This document shows, in pieces, positions 1 to 8,094 of a stretch of 21,248 bases of DNA. The notes under the pieces were generated by a model. The model had not been told where the DNA came from. It saw only the letters and a program-made list of their open reading frames with translations, and did no database searches. Origin of the DNA: Nemertoderma westbladi (taxonomy: Eukaryota > Xenacoelomorpha > Nemertodermatida > Nemertodermatidae); contig JAUCBJ010007302.1 in assembly GCA_032718475.1 (NCBI GenBank), forward strand, positions 1 to 21,248, given 5' to 3'. The position numbers were made by a program, and so were the translations under genes. The stretch's first letter is position 1, and the number at the start of each line of letters is the position of its first letter.

Positions 1-421
1 GAGGGTCAGGGGCCAAACCCCTAACCCAGAGAGAATAGGTGGAGTGAACGGGAACACTCCAAAGGGCGCCAACAAGGGTATCAACCAATCAGAGGGGGGG
101 AAAGGCATCGGTTAGGTAGAGTAACAAGGCCAACCGTGCAATATAGCCACTTGGCAGTAATAATACCAATTCAGTTATCTCAGTGCAATACCGGTGCTAG
201 TTAGGTTATTACATAGTTTTAGATAGGGAAGGACCGGGACTTTAGTTACCATATCCCGCCTTCCGTATACGACAATATTATCTCATACTATATCTATATC
301 TATATCCACATGTTATATTATATACGACAAACAACATCAGAACTCGTTTCACTCTTTATACACGGTGGGGACGCGTGAACTAAAACCGGATAAACCGGGA
401 TCCCTCTTGGATCCCGTCACA
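1..421 (+). repeat. 5' LTR (partial, cut by window edge) of a short LTR element
   Basis: This copy matches the repeat ending at 1653 in the same orientation. Both share GGGTCAGGGGCCAAACCCCT near the start of the aligned part, AACATCAGAACTC in the middle and GGATAAACCGGGATCC...GATCCCGTCACA at the end. By eye they are roughly 75-80% identical, with several indels, so the pair is old. The copy lacks about its first 140 bp because the window begins inside it. It ends in CA, as LTRs do, just before GTAACTAAATAAATC. That following sequence does not begin with the TGG expected of a tRNA primer-binding site. Confidence 0.7.
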
Positions 422-1063
422 GTAACTAAATAAATCAAGGTTAGTAGAGCTAGTTAGCAGAGTTAGTTAGATAGTTAGAGTTAGTAAGTAGTAGGTGGAT
501 AGTATGATAGCACAGGGGTAGCATTAGAGATTAAAGCCTTAGGGAGTGACAAGAGAGTGGAGAGGTGATAGTGCGGAGTGCGGAGATAGTGGTGTAAGTA
601 CTATAGTCATACAACCTTTCTCAATTAGCTACTGGGACTGGGGGGCTAAGTGACTATGGCACTAGGGACAAGACGCCAGACGATTTCACATTTCCTGAGT
701 GCGACGGCACGGAGGGGGGGGTGAGATTCGTCAGAAGGGATAAGGTAGTAAAGAGGGACGGAGTAATAGTGCTGAGTGCGAAGAGAGCGTGGGCGCAATT
801 CAAGTGTGGGGGAGGAGAAGTGAGAGGAAGAGTGTGGGACGAGGAGGTCCGGGAGTATGCGAGAGTTGGAGTAGAGTGGTGAGAGTGTTGGGGAAACAAA
901 AATTGTGTGAGAGAAGCGCACGATCGGCCCGACACGAGACGCCAGAGGGTAGTGACATCATACCCATAGGGAGCGGCCTGGAAAGCCAACTCCGAAAAAA
1001 TATACCCACCCCACACCCGATGTTAGATCGGGATCCAGCGGAATTGTAGCGCACTTTAGTTGG

Positions 1064-1092
1064 ATGCTATCTTCTCACCAGGAAGATAGCAT
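1064..1092 (+). repeat. Perfect 11-bp hairpin before the polypurine tract
   Basis: ATGCTATCTTC (1064-1074) is followed by a 7-nt loop and its exact reverse complement GAAGATAGCAT (1082-1092). It abuts the polypurine tract and 3' LTR. Confidence 0.85.
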
Positions 1093-1101
1093 GGGGGGGA
1101 G
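1091..1101 (+). other. Polypurine tract of the LTR element
   Basis: ATGGGGGGGAG lies directly before the TGTTAGC that opens the 3' LTR. A G-rich purine run in this place is the primer for plus-strand DNA synthesis in LTR elements. It fixes the element's orientation as +. Confidence 0.75.
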
Positions 1102-1653
1102 TGTTAGCTTATCCAATTCCGCTAACACAAACCCATAGAGTGAGCCATAAAGCAATATTGGGAGCACGAGGTTGATTACCAATCAACCTCGTGTCAGCCC
1201 AGTAAACGGGGACAATAGGCCCCAAAGGAGACACACACAATAAGGGTCAGGGGCCAAACCCCTAACAGAGAGAGAACAACAGGGGCAACGGGAAACACAC
1301 CAGGGAAGGTGAAAGGGCGAGAAGTGGGATATTAGCCAATGGGGGGACAGCATCGACTAGGTACAGTAATATGGCCAACTGTGCAGTACATATATTACCT
1401 GTTGGTGCTTCCCTATTCAGTTTAGTTTACTCAGTCAGATCAGTAGGGTGGAACGGGGACTTCTGTCACCGTCCGCTACCGCCATCATACTTATCTACCG
1501 GTAACCGTGTCATCCATTTCAACTGTGCTATATCAGACTATTATACCTTTATACATATTACCGAACATCAGAACTCTTTTACCTTTCACACACGGCGGGG
1601 ACGCGTAGATAGAAAACCCAACGGATAAACCGGGATCCGTAGATCCCGTCACA
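1102..1653 (+). repeat. 3' LTR of the short LTR element
   Basis: This 552-bp repeat begins TGTTAGC after the polypurine tract and ends GTCACA, giving TG...CA termini. Its part from about 1241 on aligns to 1-421. The first 26 bp contain an inverted repeat (TGTTAGC at 1102-1108, GCTAACA at 1121-1127). A perfect 13-bp stem with a 3-nt loop lies at 1165-1193, and GGGGCCAAACCCC near 1251 can also fold. The target-site duplication cannot be checked because the element's left end is outside the window. Confidence 0.75.
1165..1193 (+). repeat. 13-bp perfect hairpin inside the 3' LTR
   Basis: CACGAGGTTGATT (1165-1177), loop ACC, then AATCAACCTCGTG (1181-1193). The equivalent part of the 5' LTR is off the window, so conservation between the two LTRs cannot be checked here. 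Confidence 0.85.
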
Positions 1654-2047
1654 CCAGCCTTGAGAAAGGCTTAAGTTCTACTGCCCGACGCACTATCCGG
1701 GAAGTAAAGTTCGGCGGAATATAAGTAACTACTTTACACAAAAAAAACTCGGAGTAAGCATATTCGGCGCAACAGTGCATTTGGTAAATAAAACGAAATG
1801 GGAATTTCGTTTTTAGAGACTGGAGGTGGAGCTGGTGGACTGATAAAATATAATATTGTTATATTTAATATTGTTTATATACATTATATTGTTGCATATA
1901 ATTATATACATATATAATATCAGAATATTGCATAATTATTTTATTTTACTACTAAATATTGAAAACAATTTTTAATTATATTCAGTCATGGCGGTTATCC
2001 TACTTCTAACCTTCTCCATCACTTACAGACTTAGTCACTACCACTAT
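1654..2047. other. Spacer with a short palindrome and an AT-rich tract
   Basis: No coding sequence is visible. A 10-bp perfect hairpin occurs at 1790-1813 (AAAACGAAAT, loop GGGA, ATTTCGTTTT). Positions 1848-1985 are nearly pure A and T, with repeated ATATAATATTG words, and look like simple sequence. The right part runs into the end of the decayed minus-strand gene. Confidence 0.7.
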
Positions 2048-4544
2048 CTAATTCAGTAAGGTTTTAACTAAATCAATTAAGTCATCTTTTGTTTTGGCGG
2101 CCTTGTAAAACAGCTGAATTCGGCATATCTGTTTCCCCAATCAACTCTTTGGCTAAATCGATCAGCTGTTCTTTGGTCCAGTTATTAATATTGTTTAGAA
2201 TTTGTTATCAGTTATAGGTATAACGGGTTGCTTAGCAACAAAGGTATAGTTAGGTTTGTGTTCAAGAATATTTGTCACAGCAGATGAAATTCGTTCCCGT
2301 CCTCTCTGATAAAAATTTATGTGCTCATATGCCAATTTTAAGGAAAATCCTTCAGGTTGAGTAGATTCACCATGAGGATTTATTATATCCGCCTGGCGGA
2401 TAGTTTCTTGCCAATCAAGCAAACAAGTATTCATACTTTGTAGATATGAAGGTCCGTAGTTGATGTTTTGTTCTGCTGATAATTTTGGATCCTGTGATCC
2501 AATTTCTTTAAATACAGTGTCCCTTAATTTGGCAAGCGGCTTCACTGAAGCGTAAAGTTTTTCCCACTTCTCTATAGTTGAAGGGATTGAGCTGGGTGTG
2601 AGCGGAGCGCCTTTATAAGTTTGTGAATTTCTTCTAACAGATAATCAGCCCTTGTCCCTTTCCGCGGCCTGTTCTATCCAAGGAGACTCGTTCCTTCAAG
2701 AAATTTACAAACTTCTCATCCAATCTAATTAGTGAAGATAAGTAATAAGCCGTTATATGTTGATAAGTATAGTCGCGCCGAGTGAAAAAAACTGGAGAGA
2801 ATTTATACATAGCTGCAACTATCAAGTCGAAATCACCATTCCTTGTCCCTATATGCATGACCTTTATTCAGAAGGACAGTGAAAGTGAAACTAAATAAAC
2901 ATTTGTATGTCATATCCTTTGACACTGAAAGAAATTTGTTTAAAGCTTCAAGTGTATAGTTATTATCTTTAGGTGATTCATCATTAATAAATGGGCGTAA
3001 TAACTAGCGAGCTAGTCCATGCAAAATTATATCTAGAGACTCAGTCATAGCTCTTGTGGTGATCATTCATTGATTTAAAAAATAGCAATGCTTTATCACT
3101 TGTGAAGCCATTTGTTAGTGCAAAGTGTTGGAATACGATATTCCAACCAAAGTTTCCAATGCCTTTTAACATGTTATTTAAGCTCAATGTGACCAAGGCC
3201 AGGCATTAATAGGAGGTAGTCGCTCCATTCAGGATGTTGCTCGTGCATTAGACTTAAGACCAAACCAAAGGGACTTCCGTCCATTTCTAAATTAACGTGC
3301 CTTCGGTGTTGAGTCTCTAATTTAGTTGTAATGTTTGTTTCTACTAATATATGATACATCATCAACTCTACAGTAGAATAGCTTCCAGGATCGAAATATA
3401 AAGGTTTATGGATGTTTATCTCGAAATCCGCCAATGGTTTAGTTGTAGACCTGTGAAGTTTGCTGTAACTGCCATCATTAAACGAACTTGCATCGGTCTC
3501 ACCAAGAAGCGTGGCAATCTCCGACCGTACAAATTCTTGTCGAACATTTCTAAATATAGAGTCATTCTTTTCAGTAAATTTCAACCAATCACTCTTACCT
3601 GAATCTGCCCCAAGGTCTGCATAAGTAATGTTGCTAAATTGTATGTTCTCAGTTGAAGGAGTATAAATTCTTATAACAGAAGTAACCTTACGTATCTGCA
3701 CCCCCTTCTGAAAAACATTCCAGGTGCACCCTATTTTTTGATTATTATCGACTGCGACTGATAAGTCATGGTTAGTAGAAAATAAGTCTAACGCTTCAGT
3801 GGTTGAGTTATTCCATATATCAATCGTTTTCCGGTATGATGGTGCTGGAGAACCTGAAGCGCGAAGAATGCAGCTAAATTTCGAGTTATCCACGGTGTAC
3901 ATGACTAACTGTTCCCGGGTGTGAATTTTCCCAACATACTTGGCATCCTGCGACAACATCAAAAATTCGAATACTTTATTTGCCAGGTACAAGTTCTTCG
4001 GCTTATCCTTGGTGTCGAAGAGTTCTAATAATAATGTGCGCACGATACCATCGGGTATGTAATTTTCGTAATCGATGGAGTGCAGATCTTCAATAAATGC
4101 CGCAGTATTTTGGGTTGCAGAAAAAGTTTTTAGTTCGTTTTTTATTAAAGATGCAAAAAATTCAACTGTGCCTTTATCAACGTTTTTACTTGTGCCACTA
4201 CCGGTACTTGTTGGCAACTCCGTAGTTTGAGAGCAACTCGGCACATCGCCACTGCTAGATTCAGATGAAACCATGCCCGGATTAATAGAATTGACATCAG
4301 GGTATCGTGAAAGGTTTAACTTCAACGAGTAAAAATAATGACATGTTGAACAAATTCGTTGATAATACTTTGTTATTAGACGATTGACAATCATGTACTC
4401 TATAACACCTTTCTTCATTTTTTTATTCGTTTTCTTGAATACATAATAGCGAGGCCAAGCAATATCTTTATCTTTAGATGCCTTTTCTTGTAATATTCGA
4501 TGAGTAATGACTTTACAACACTGAAACTTGCTAGTTGAAGCCAT
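2048..4544 (-). pseudogene. Decayed gene of an unrecognised metazoan family, intact for its first 456 codons
   Basis: On the minus strand an ATG at 4544 opens a clean 456-codon frame (MASTSKFQCCKV...) ending at a TAA at 3174-3176. The protein-like pattern does not end there: the next frame continues from the same place, and further segments follow to a stop at 2048-2050. Joining them needs frame changes near 3175, 3045, 2845, 2652, 2610, 2200 and 2100, and a TAG at 3004-3006 must be crossed. Total length would be about 820 residues. Landmarks are MPGLGHIEL before the first break, RNGDFDL (about 2840), RTGRGKG (about 2660), and two related helical motifs at the end (TKEQLIDLAKELI, TKDDLIDLVKTLL). 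The order of motifs reminds me of large uncharacterised proteins in cnidarian and mollusc gene sets, perhaps DUF6589-like. This is recall, not a search. No zinc finger, kinase or transposase catalytic triad is recognised. Confidence 0.55.
3174..4544 (-). CDS. Open 456-codon N-terminal part of the decayed gene
   Basis: This is the uninterrupted part of the broken gene at 2048-4544. It starts at an ATG (4542-4544) followed by MASTSKFQCC and has a Ser/Thr-rich linker around residues 92-120. A mixed alpha/beta-looking region follows, and the frame ends at LLLMPGLGHIELK. The N-terminus contains a few Cys and His residues (CCKVITH, CSTCHYF) but they do not form a standard zinc-finger spacing. No signal peptide or membrane segment is evident. 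An open frame of this length with no disruption, followed by a shattered 3' part, could mean that a truncated protein is still made. It could also be one exon-like ORF of an element now losing its end. Function is unknown. Confidence 0.5.
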   Translation of the reverse strand: MASTSKFQCCKVITHRILQEKASKDKDIAWPRYYVFKKTNKKMKKGVIEYMIVNRLITKYYQRICSTCHYFYSLKLNLSRYPDVNSINPGMVSSESSSGDVPSCSQTTELPTSTGSGTSKNVDKGTVEFFASLIKNELKTFSATQNTAAFIEDLHSIDYENYIPDGIVRTLLLELFDTKDKPKNLYLANKVFEFLMLSQDAKYVGKIHTREQLVMYTVDNSKFSCILRASGSPAPSYRKTIDIWNNSTTEALDLFSTNHDLSVAVDNNQKIGCTWNVFQKGVQIRKVTSVIRIYTPSTENIQFSNITYADLGADSGKSDWLKFTEKNDSIFRNVRQEFVRSEIATLLGETDASSFNDGSYSKLHRSTTKPLADFEINIHKPLYFDPGSYSTVELMMYHILVETNITTKLETQHRRHVNLEMDGSPFGLVLSLMHEQHPEWSDYLLLMPGLGHIELK

Positions 4545-4927
4545 AATTAATATTATTTAATACAGTATAATAAATATATCATTTAAGTTCAAGCCGATAA
4601 ACAAAAATACAAACTTTCTTAGATTTATTATGACTTGGTGATTTATCTTAATTACAAATTAGGCTATTACAGTATTAAAGATTGTTAAAATACCATACAT
4701 GCCGCATGCCGTAGGTGTAATGGCCTACATGAACTGAGTACCAGTACCATGACTTGACTATATCTATAATCTATAATGTTCTGGGTTCATTCCAGTACCT
4801 GAAGTTAAACTATCCGAATCAGGCAAGTAAATATTTCCACATTAGGCAATAGTGTCAAACCATACTTGCCTCATTGGGCAAGAAATTCACTTTCCCGATC
4901 TGGGCATATCACTATACTGAAATTGTA

Positions 4928-5064
4928 TTCCTAAATACTGAAATAAGGAACTCAGGTCAAAAAGTTCTTATTTAGGCCTAGGGACTTTTATTATTTACGT
5001 GTACAATTTCGATGTCTTAAATAAGGTAAATTTAAAAAATCCCTCTTATTTCTGTATTTAGGAA
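4928..5064. repeat. Inverted repeat pair, 20-bp arms (MITE-like)
   Basis: TTCCTAAATACTGAAATAAG at 4928-4947 is mirrored at 5045-5064 as its reverse complement with one mismatch, enclosing 97 bp. Related TAAATAAG words recur inside and to the right (4966, 5017, 5276, 5297, 5321). It may be a small foldback element of about 137 bp. I cannot see a convincing target-site duplication. Confidence 0.55.
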
Positions 5065-5495
5065 CTGGTCGTATTTTTGGTGCAATTTTAAAACGCTTGT
5101 AGAAAAAAAAACCGGACGGTGAAATGTTTCCTGGTTTTTTGCATTATGTTCAAGAAAGCAACCAACTTTTATCTTGTGAAATAATATTAGGCCTATCTGC
5201 CTATGCGGTATTTTTTCCTGAAACAAGTTCTTGCATATTATGTCGAAAAAATATCCAAAAAAGGCCCAAAAACCCCTAAATAAGAGCCATTTTCCTTAAA
5301 TAAGAACCCACTTTTGGAGCTTATTTAAGGGTACCGGTATGTTCCCTACTGGCAGGCTAGGCCTACTGTGTACTGACTGCCCTCAGTCAGTTAGTACAGT
5401 TAGGAATACTGCTGTACTGGTCACTTTCTGGCAGAAGGTCAGCCAAAAATTGTCCACATACTGACATATCTACAGCAAGGGACGTTCCTGTTTGC

Positions 5496-5626
5496 AGTTT
5501 GGGCGCCTCCACTTTGCAGCTTTGAATGTTCTGAATGTTTTGAATTTTCCCGTCAGCCTGTCTGCCTGTCTTGTGCACAGGAAAATTCAAAACATTCAGA
5601 ACATTCAAAATGGAGGCCCCCAAACT
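5496..5626. repeat. Long hairpin with a 30-bp perfect stem
   Basis: The arm 5521-5550 (TTTGAATGTTC...GAATTTTCC) is the exact reverse complement of 5580-5609, around a 29-nt loop. The pairing resumes outward: AGTTTGGG[C/G]GCCTCCA (5496-5512) pairs with the complement around 5611-5626, after a 9-nt insertion in the left arm. A foldback MITE or a transcribed hairpin precursor would both look like this. No flanking target duplication was identified. Confidence 0.8.
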
Positions 5627-5955
5627 CTGAAAATGTGTTCAATCTGTTGAAAATTCGTAGTGGGGTCTAGTTAGGTCAGAGTTAGGTAGGCAAGGCGAAG
5701 GCAGATACAGTACGGTACCGTACTTCGTACTACACACTAACAGACTAAACTGCTAAACTACAGTATTCTCTCTCTCTGCACTCTGTCAGTCAGTGATCTA
5801 TGCCACAATTGGCAGTTTTCAAAAATGAAAGGCACCAGTCAGGAGTCAGCCAGTAAAGTGAAAGACACTGATAGGCACCAGTAGGCCAGTTATTAGATTA
5901 CTGGATTAATAATGTCTGAATGTATTTTGAACTAATCTATTTTCATTAAATTTAT

Positions 5956-5989
5956 TATAGGCCTAATGCTGTAATGCATTAGGCCTATA
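5956..5989. repeat. 14-bp perfect hairpin with an AGGCCT core
   Basis: The arm TATAGGCCTAATGC (5956-5969), a 6-nt loop, and its exact reverse complement (5976-5989). The AGGCCTA word is common elsewhere in this non-coding part of the window. Confidence 0.8.
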
Positions 5990-6000
5990 TTTCGGTAAAC

Positions 6001-6691
6001 GAACTTAGATCCTGCAGCCCGGCCTGACTTTGACAGTTTGAGGAATAACTTATATCTTTGCGAACTTGGGTCCTATATATGCGAACATAGATCCTATATA
6101 TCAGTCGGGGAGAAGTTCAAATTTCAACTGAGTTGAAATTTAAAACTTTTTTTTTAAATTCAACTTTTAAGTTGTAAATTCAACTCTAAAATGGCAGGAG
6201 GCCCAGAAGGGCCCCAAGACGTTACAGAAGGGATGTTTTGATTGTTTTTATGGATGTAACTCGAAAAATTAACCCTCATTACCGATGGAATAAAAACTTT
6301 CACCGCCGGGAATACCTTTTTTAAAAACATTTTAAGTGATTACATTTGCAAATTAGCTGAAATACTACGGGAATTTATTAGATGTATTAAATTACCACTG
6401 AATGTCATAATTATTATACAATGGAATACCAGTAATGGATGCCAATTCCATATTTCAGTATTTCCAAAGCTACTCAAAAAGTTAAAATTTAAAAAAAGTT
6501 GAATTTTAAACTCTAGGCCTACTCCAAAAGTTAAATTTTAATAAAAAGTTGAATTTTAATAAATAAAGTTGAAGTTTCAACTCAGTTGAAAATAGAACTT
6601 CTCCCCGACTGTATATGGGAGAACTTAGACCCTAACTAGCAGACTAGGTGAACTTAGATCCTATCCGGCAGTCCGGGGGAACTTAGATCCT
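6001..6691 (+). repeat. Degenerate tandem array of a GAACTTAGATCCT unit, split by a MITE
   Basis: Six copies of GAAC[T/A]T[A/G]G[A/G][T/C]CCT start at 6001, 6062, 6083, 6621, 6650 and 6679. The 6062 and 6083 copies are 21 bp apart and share GTCCTATATATGCGAAC-like unit sequence. The last two intervals are 29 bp each. The 510-bp MITE sits between the third and fourth copies, in the TATATAT part of a unit. With the MITE and one target copy removed, the interval there becomes about 23 bp. Confidence 0.7.
6102..6611. mobile_element. 510-bp MITE (non-autonomous DNA transposon) with long terminal inverted repeats
   Basis: The element begins CAGTCGGGGAGAAGTTC and ends with the exact reverse complement of those 17 bases. 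Similarity continues inward to about 39 bp per end with a few mismatches, including a TTCAACTGAGTTGAA palindrome. Both sides carry TATAT (6097-6101 and 6612-6616), consistent with a target duplication. Because the target is itself a TA repeat, a TA, 4-bp or 5-bp duplication cannot be separated. The subterminal parts are full of TTCAACT/AGTTGAA words and the interior has no ORF. CAGT termini with TA targets suggest a Tc1/mariner-type driver, but the superfamily is not proven. Confidence 0.85.
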
Positions 6692-6837
6692 AACTACTGA
6701 ACTACCAGGTACGTCACCTATCCCTATGTAATGGGATCCAACGGAGTTGGCAGTAATGAATCCTGATTCCTGACCGGTGTGTGTTATACGCGTCGCCGCG
6801 TCCGTATGCTGCTAACTGGCTAAAGCTGTAGTCTGGA
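6692..6837. other. Spacer without recognisable genes
   Basis: About 146 bp between the tandem array and the left GC-rich block. Short overlapping frames on both strands across 6714-7029 show no protein features. The last 8 bp, AGTCTGGA (6830-6837), resemble AGTCTGCA at 11511-11518. Confidence 0.5.
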
Positions 6838-6940
6838 TTATTGTTCAACCGGGTCACGAATTTTGCCGGGTACCGGACCGGAGCCGGGTCAGGAAGATTG
6901 TGCCCGGAGCCGGTCTGGAGCCGGACCGGGTATGTAAATT
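6838..6940. repeat. GC-rich block, left, beginning TTATTGTTCAAC
   Basis: This block is rich in CCGGAGCCGG and CCGGACCGG words. Positions 6903-6924 match 11472-11493 in 21 of 22 bases in direct orientation. Its first bases (TATTGTTCAAC, 6839-6849) recur inverted as GTTGAACAATA at 11501-11511. It may be one end of an element that was split by the CR1-like insertion. Confidence 0.5.
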
Positions 6941-7209
6941 GGCCTTGCATGCAAACTGTCATGTTGGTACTACTGTCAGACTGTACAGACAGACAGAGGT
7001 TAGTTAGGTACAGTACCGTAACTTACTAACTTCCCCAACTGCCAACTTAGGTACCGTACATCGGTACTGGCAGACCGGTATTGTCCTACTGTCAGACAGC
7101 TGGACTGTCTGTAAACTCTCAAACAGCAAACAGGTACTGTGTACTGCATTTACTGCATATCAGCATACACGGTGACGGTACAGTACATACACTGATACAC
7201 ATTTCCTGA
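6941..7209. other. Region before the LINE ORF1, no gene seen
   Basis: Dense GTACAGTAC, GTACCGTAC and ACTGTCAGAC words, low in information, with no ORF of note. It could be the 5' untranslated region of the CR1-like element or older flanking DNA; the boundary is not visible. A pyrimidine-rich stretch ending TTTGCTTTGCAG (about 7209-7232) resembles a 3' splice site. Confidence 0.4.
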
Positions 7210-8094
7210 TTTCTTCATTTTTTGCTTTGCAGAACATGTAACTTTTTACCGGAGTTCCGGCAACTATTTTACCTGCTATTTTACTATTGCTTAGGATGTG
7301 AAATTTGCGGTGCCTGGATTCACGGTTCATGTCTGAATTTATCCGCAAGTGAACTGCAAACCCTAGCTAACTGTAAAAACTGTAAAATTATCTGCACTCC
7401 TTGCGAAAGTAAAGGAACCCTGACCATAAAGTCTGACTCAGCAATATCGGTTGAAGCACTTGTATCGAATCTTCAATCCTCTCTAACAAGTGAAATCAGT
7501 ATGCTGACTTCGGCAGTATCCAAAGTAATATGCGCAGATGCAATCCCTGGTGCCCCCTCTCCTAACACATTTAGTAACACCAACTCCAATGGATGGCAGA
7601 TTAATCAACTGAAGAAGAATCAGAGAAGATCTGATACTTATCTCTCTGTTGATGATGTTGGAAGGGAAATCCAGGAGCAGCAGAAACGTGAAATGAATAT
7701 CGTTGTATCTGGTCTACCACTTCCTGCTAATGCTAGTAATGATATTGACTCAGTTAACAGCTTCTTGATGAGTGAGTTTGATCTTGTGGATGGCAATACT
7801 AACCCAGTTGATAAAGTTCTCTATCGTCGAGGGATAAAGGACAGTAAACCATCTTTATTTATCATTAAACTGAAGTCGTCAAGTGCCAAATCAGTGATTC
7901 TTAAATCTAAAAGGAAGCTAAGAGATTCCCAATTGCATTCCAATGTTTATGTCAGCAACGACCTTACCAAACTTCAGGCGAAGCAGGAGTATATGCGCCG
8001 TCAAGCAAACCGAAACAGTAGTCCAGGACCTGCATTAGCCAATTCTGAAACATATTCTCCATCACCGACTTCTTTAGATGCCGATCGAGCCTAG
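7210..8094 (+). CDS. CR1-like LINE ORF1 protein with PHD finger (5' end unclear)
   Basis: ORF1 of a CR1-like retrotransposon, which in this group encodes a nucleic-acid-binding particle protein. The frame opens after a TGA at 7207-7209. Counting from TTG at 7222 it has 290 residues. A full C4HC3 PHD-finger spacing is visible: C3, C6, C26, C29, H34, C37, C51, C54, with a further CxxC at 58-61. PHD fingers are known in ORF1 of CR1-like elements. A second domain around residues 155-255 (REMNIVVSGLP, VLYRRG, VYVSNDLTKLQAKQEYMRR) resembles the RNA-binding domain of LINE ORF1 proteins. The first in-frame ATG is near residue 94, beyond the PHD finger, so the true start is missing, spliced on, or non-AUG. 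The frame ends at TAG 8092-8094. Confidence 0.8.
   Translation, partial: FLHFLLCRTCNFLPEFRQLFYLLFYYCLGCEICGAWIHGSCLNLSASELQTLANCKNCKIICTPCESKGTLTIKSDSAISVEALVSNLQSSLTSEISMLTSAVSKVICADAIPGAPSPNTFSNTNSNGWQINQLKKNQRRSDTYLSVDDVGREIQEQQKREMNIVVSGLPLPANASNDIDSVNSFLMSEFDLVDGNTNPVDKVLYRRGIKDSKPSLFIIKLKSSSAKSVILKSKRKLRDSQLHSNVYVSNDLTKLQAKQEYMRRQANRNSSPGPALANSETYSPSPTSLDADRA
8092..8094 (+). promoter_or_regulatory. Single in-frame TAG separating ORF1 and ORF2
   Basis: ORF1 and ORF2 lie in the same frame, and only this TAG (followed by GACAAA) stands between them. Expression of ORF2 could use readthrough, reinitiation at a non-AUG codon downstream, or the TAG may be a mutation in a formerly continuous frame. 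No known readthrough hexamer is evident. Confidence 0.6.

Larger units (their letters stand above)
422..1101 (+). mobile_element. Non-coding interior of a small LTR element (TRIM-like or deleted)
   Basis: About 680 bp lie between the two LTR copies. The first part is low complexity, with many TTAG and GTTAG words (about 437-500), and the rest is purine-rich on the + strand. Several overlapping ORFs of 84-120 codons occur on both strands (646-1054), but none contains a gag, protease, RT, RNase H or integrase motif. Mutually overlapping frames on both strands are better explained by biased composition than by coding. The interior ends in a hairpin and a G-rich polypurine tract next to the 3' LTR. 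It is either a TRIM-type non-autonomous element or a larger element that lost its coding part. Confidence 0.6.
4545..6000. other. Non-coding region with scattered inverted repeats
   Basis: I see no gene here. The short minus-strand frames at 5032-5226 and 5387-5623 have no protein-like features, and the second lies over a perfect hairpin. Recurrent words are TAGGCCTA, CTTATTTA/TAAATAAG (4931-5330) and GTACCGTAC-type palindromes, including a perfect 16-bp palindrome at 5709-5724. These suggest old, degenerate MITE-like repeats. Individual structures are listed separately. Confidence 0.6.

Noticed and set aside
646-1054. Four overlapping ORFs on both strands inside the small LTR element
   Set aside because: They overlap each other on opposite strands, have skewed composition and no retroelement domain. 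They are best explained by purine-rich sequence.
3408-3602. 64-codon + strand frame opposite the decayed gene
   Set aside because: Antisense to the open 456-codon frame, no protein features.
6714-7029. Overlapping short frames on both strands
   Set aside because: They lie over GC-rich repeat words (CCGGAGCCGG) and have no homology-like pattern.
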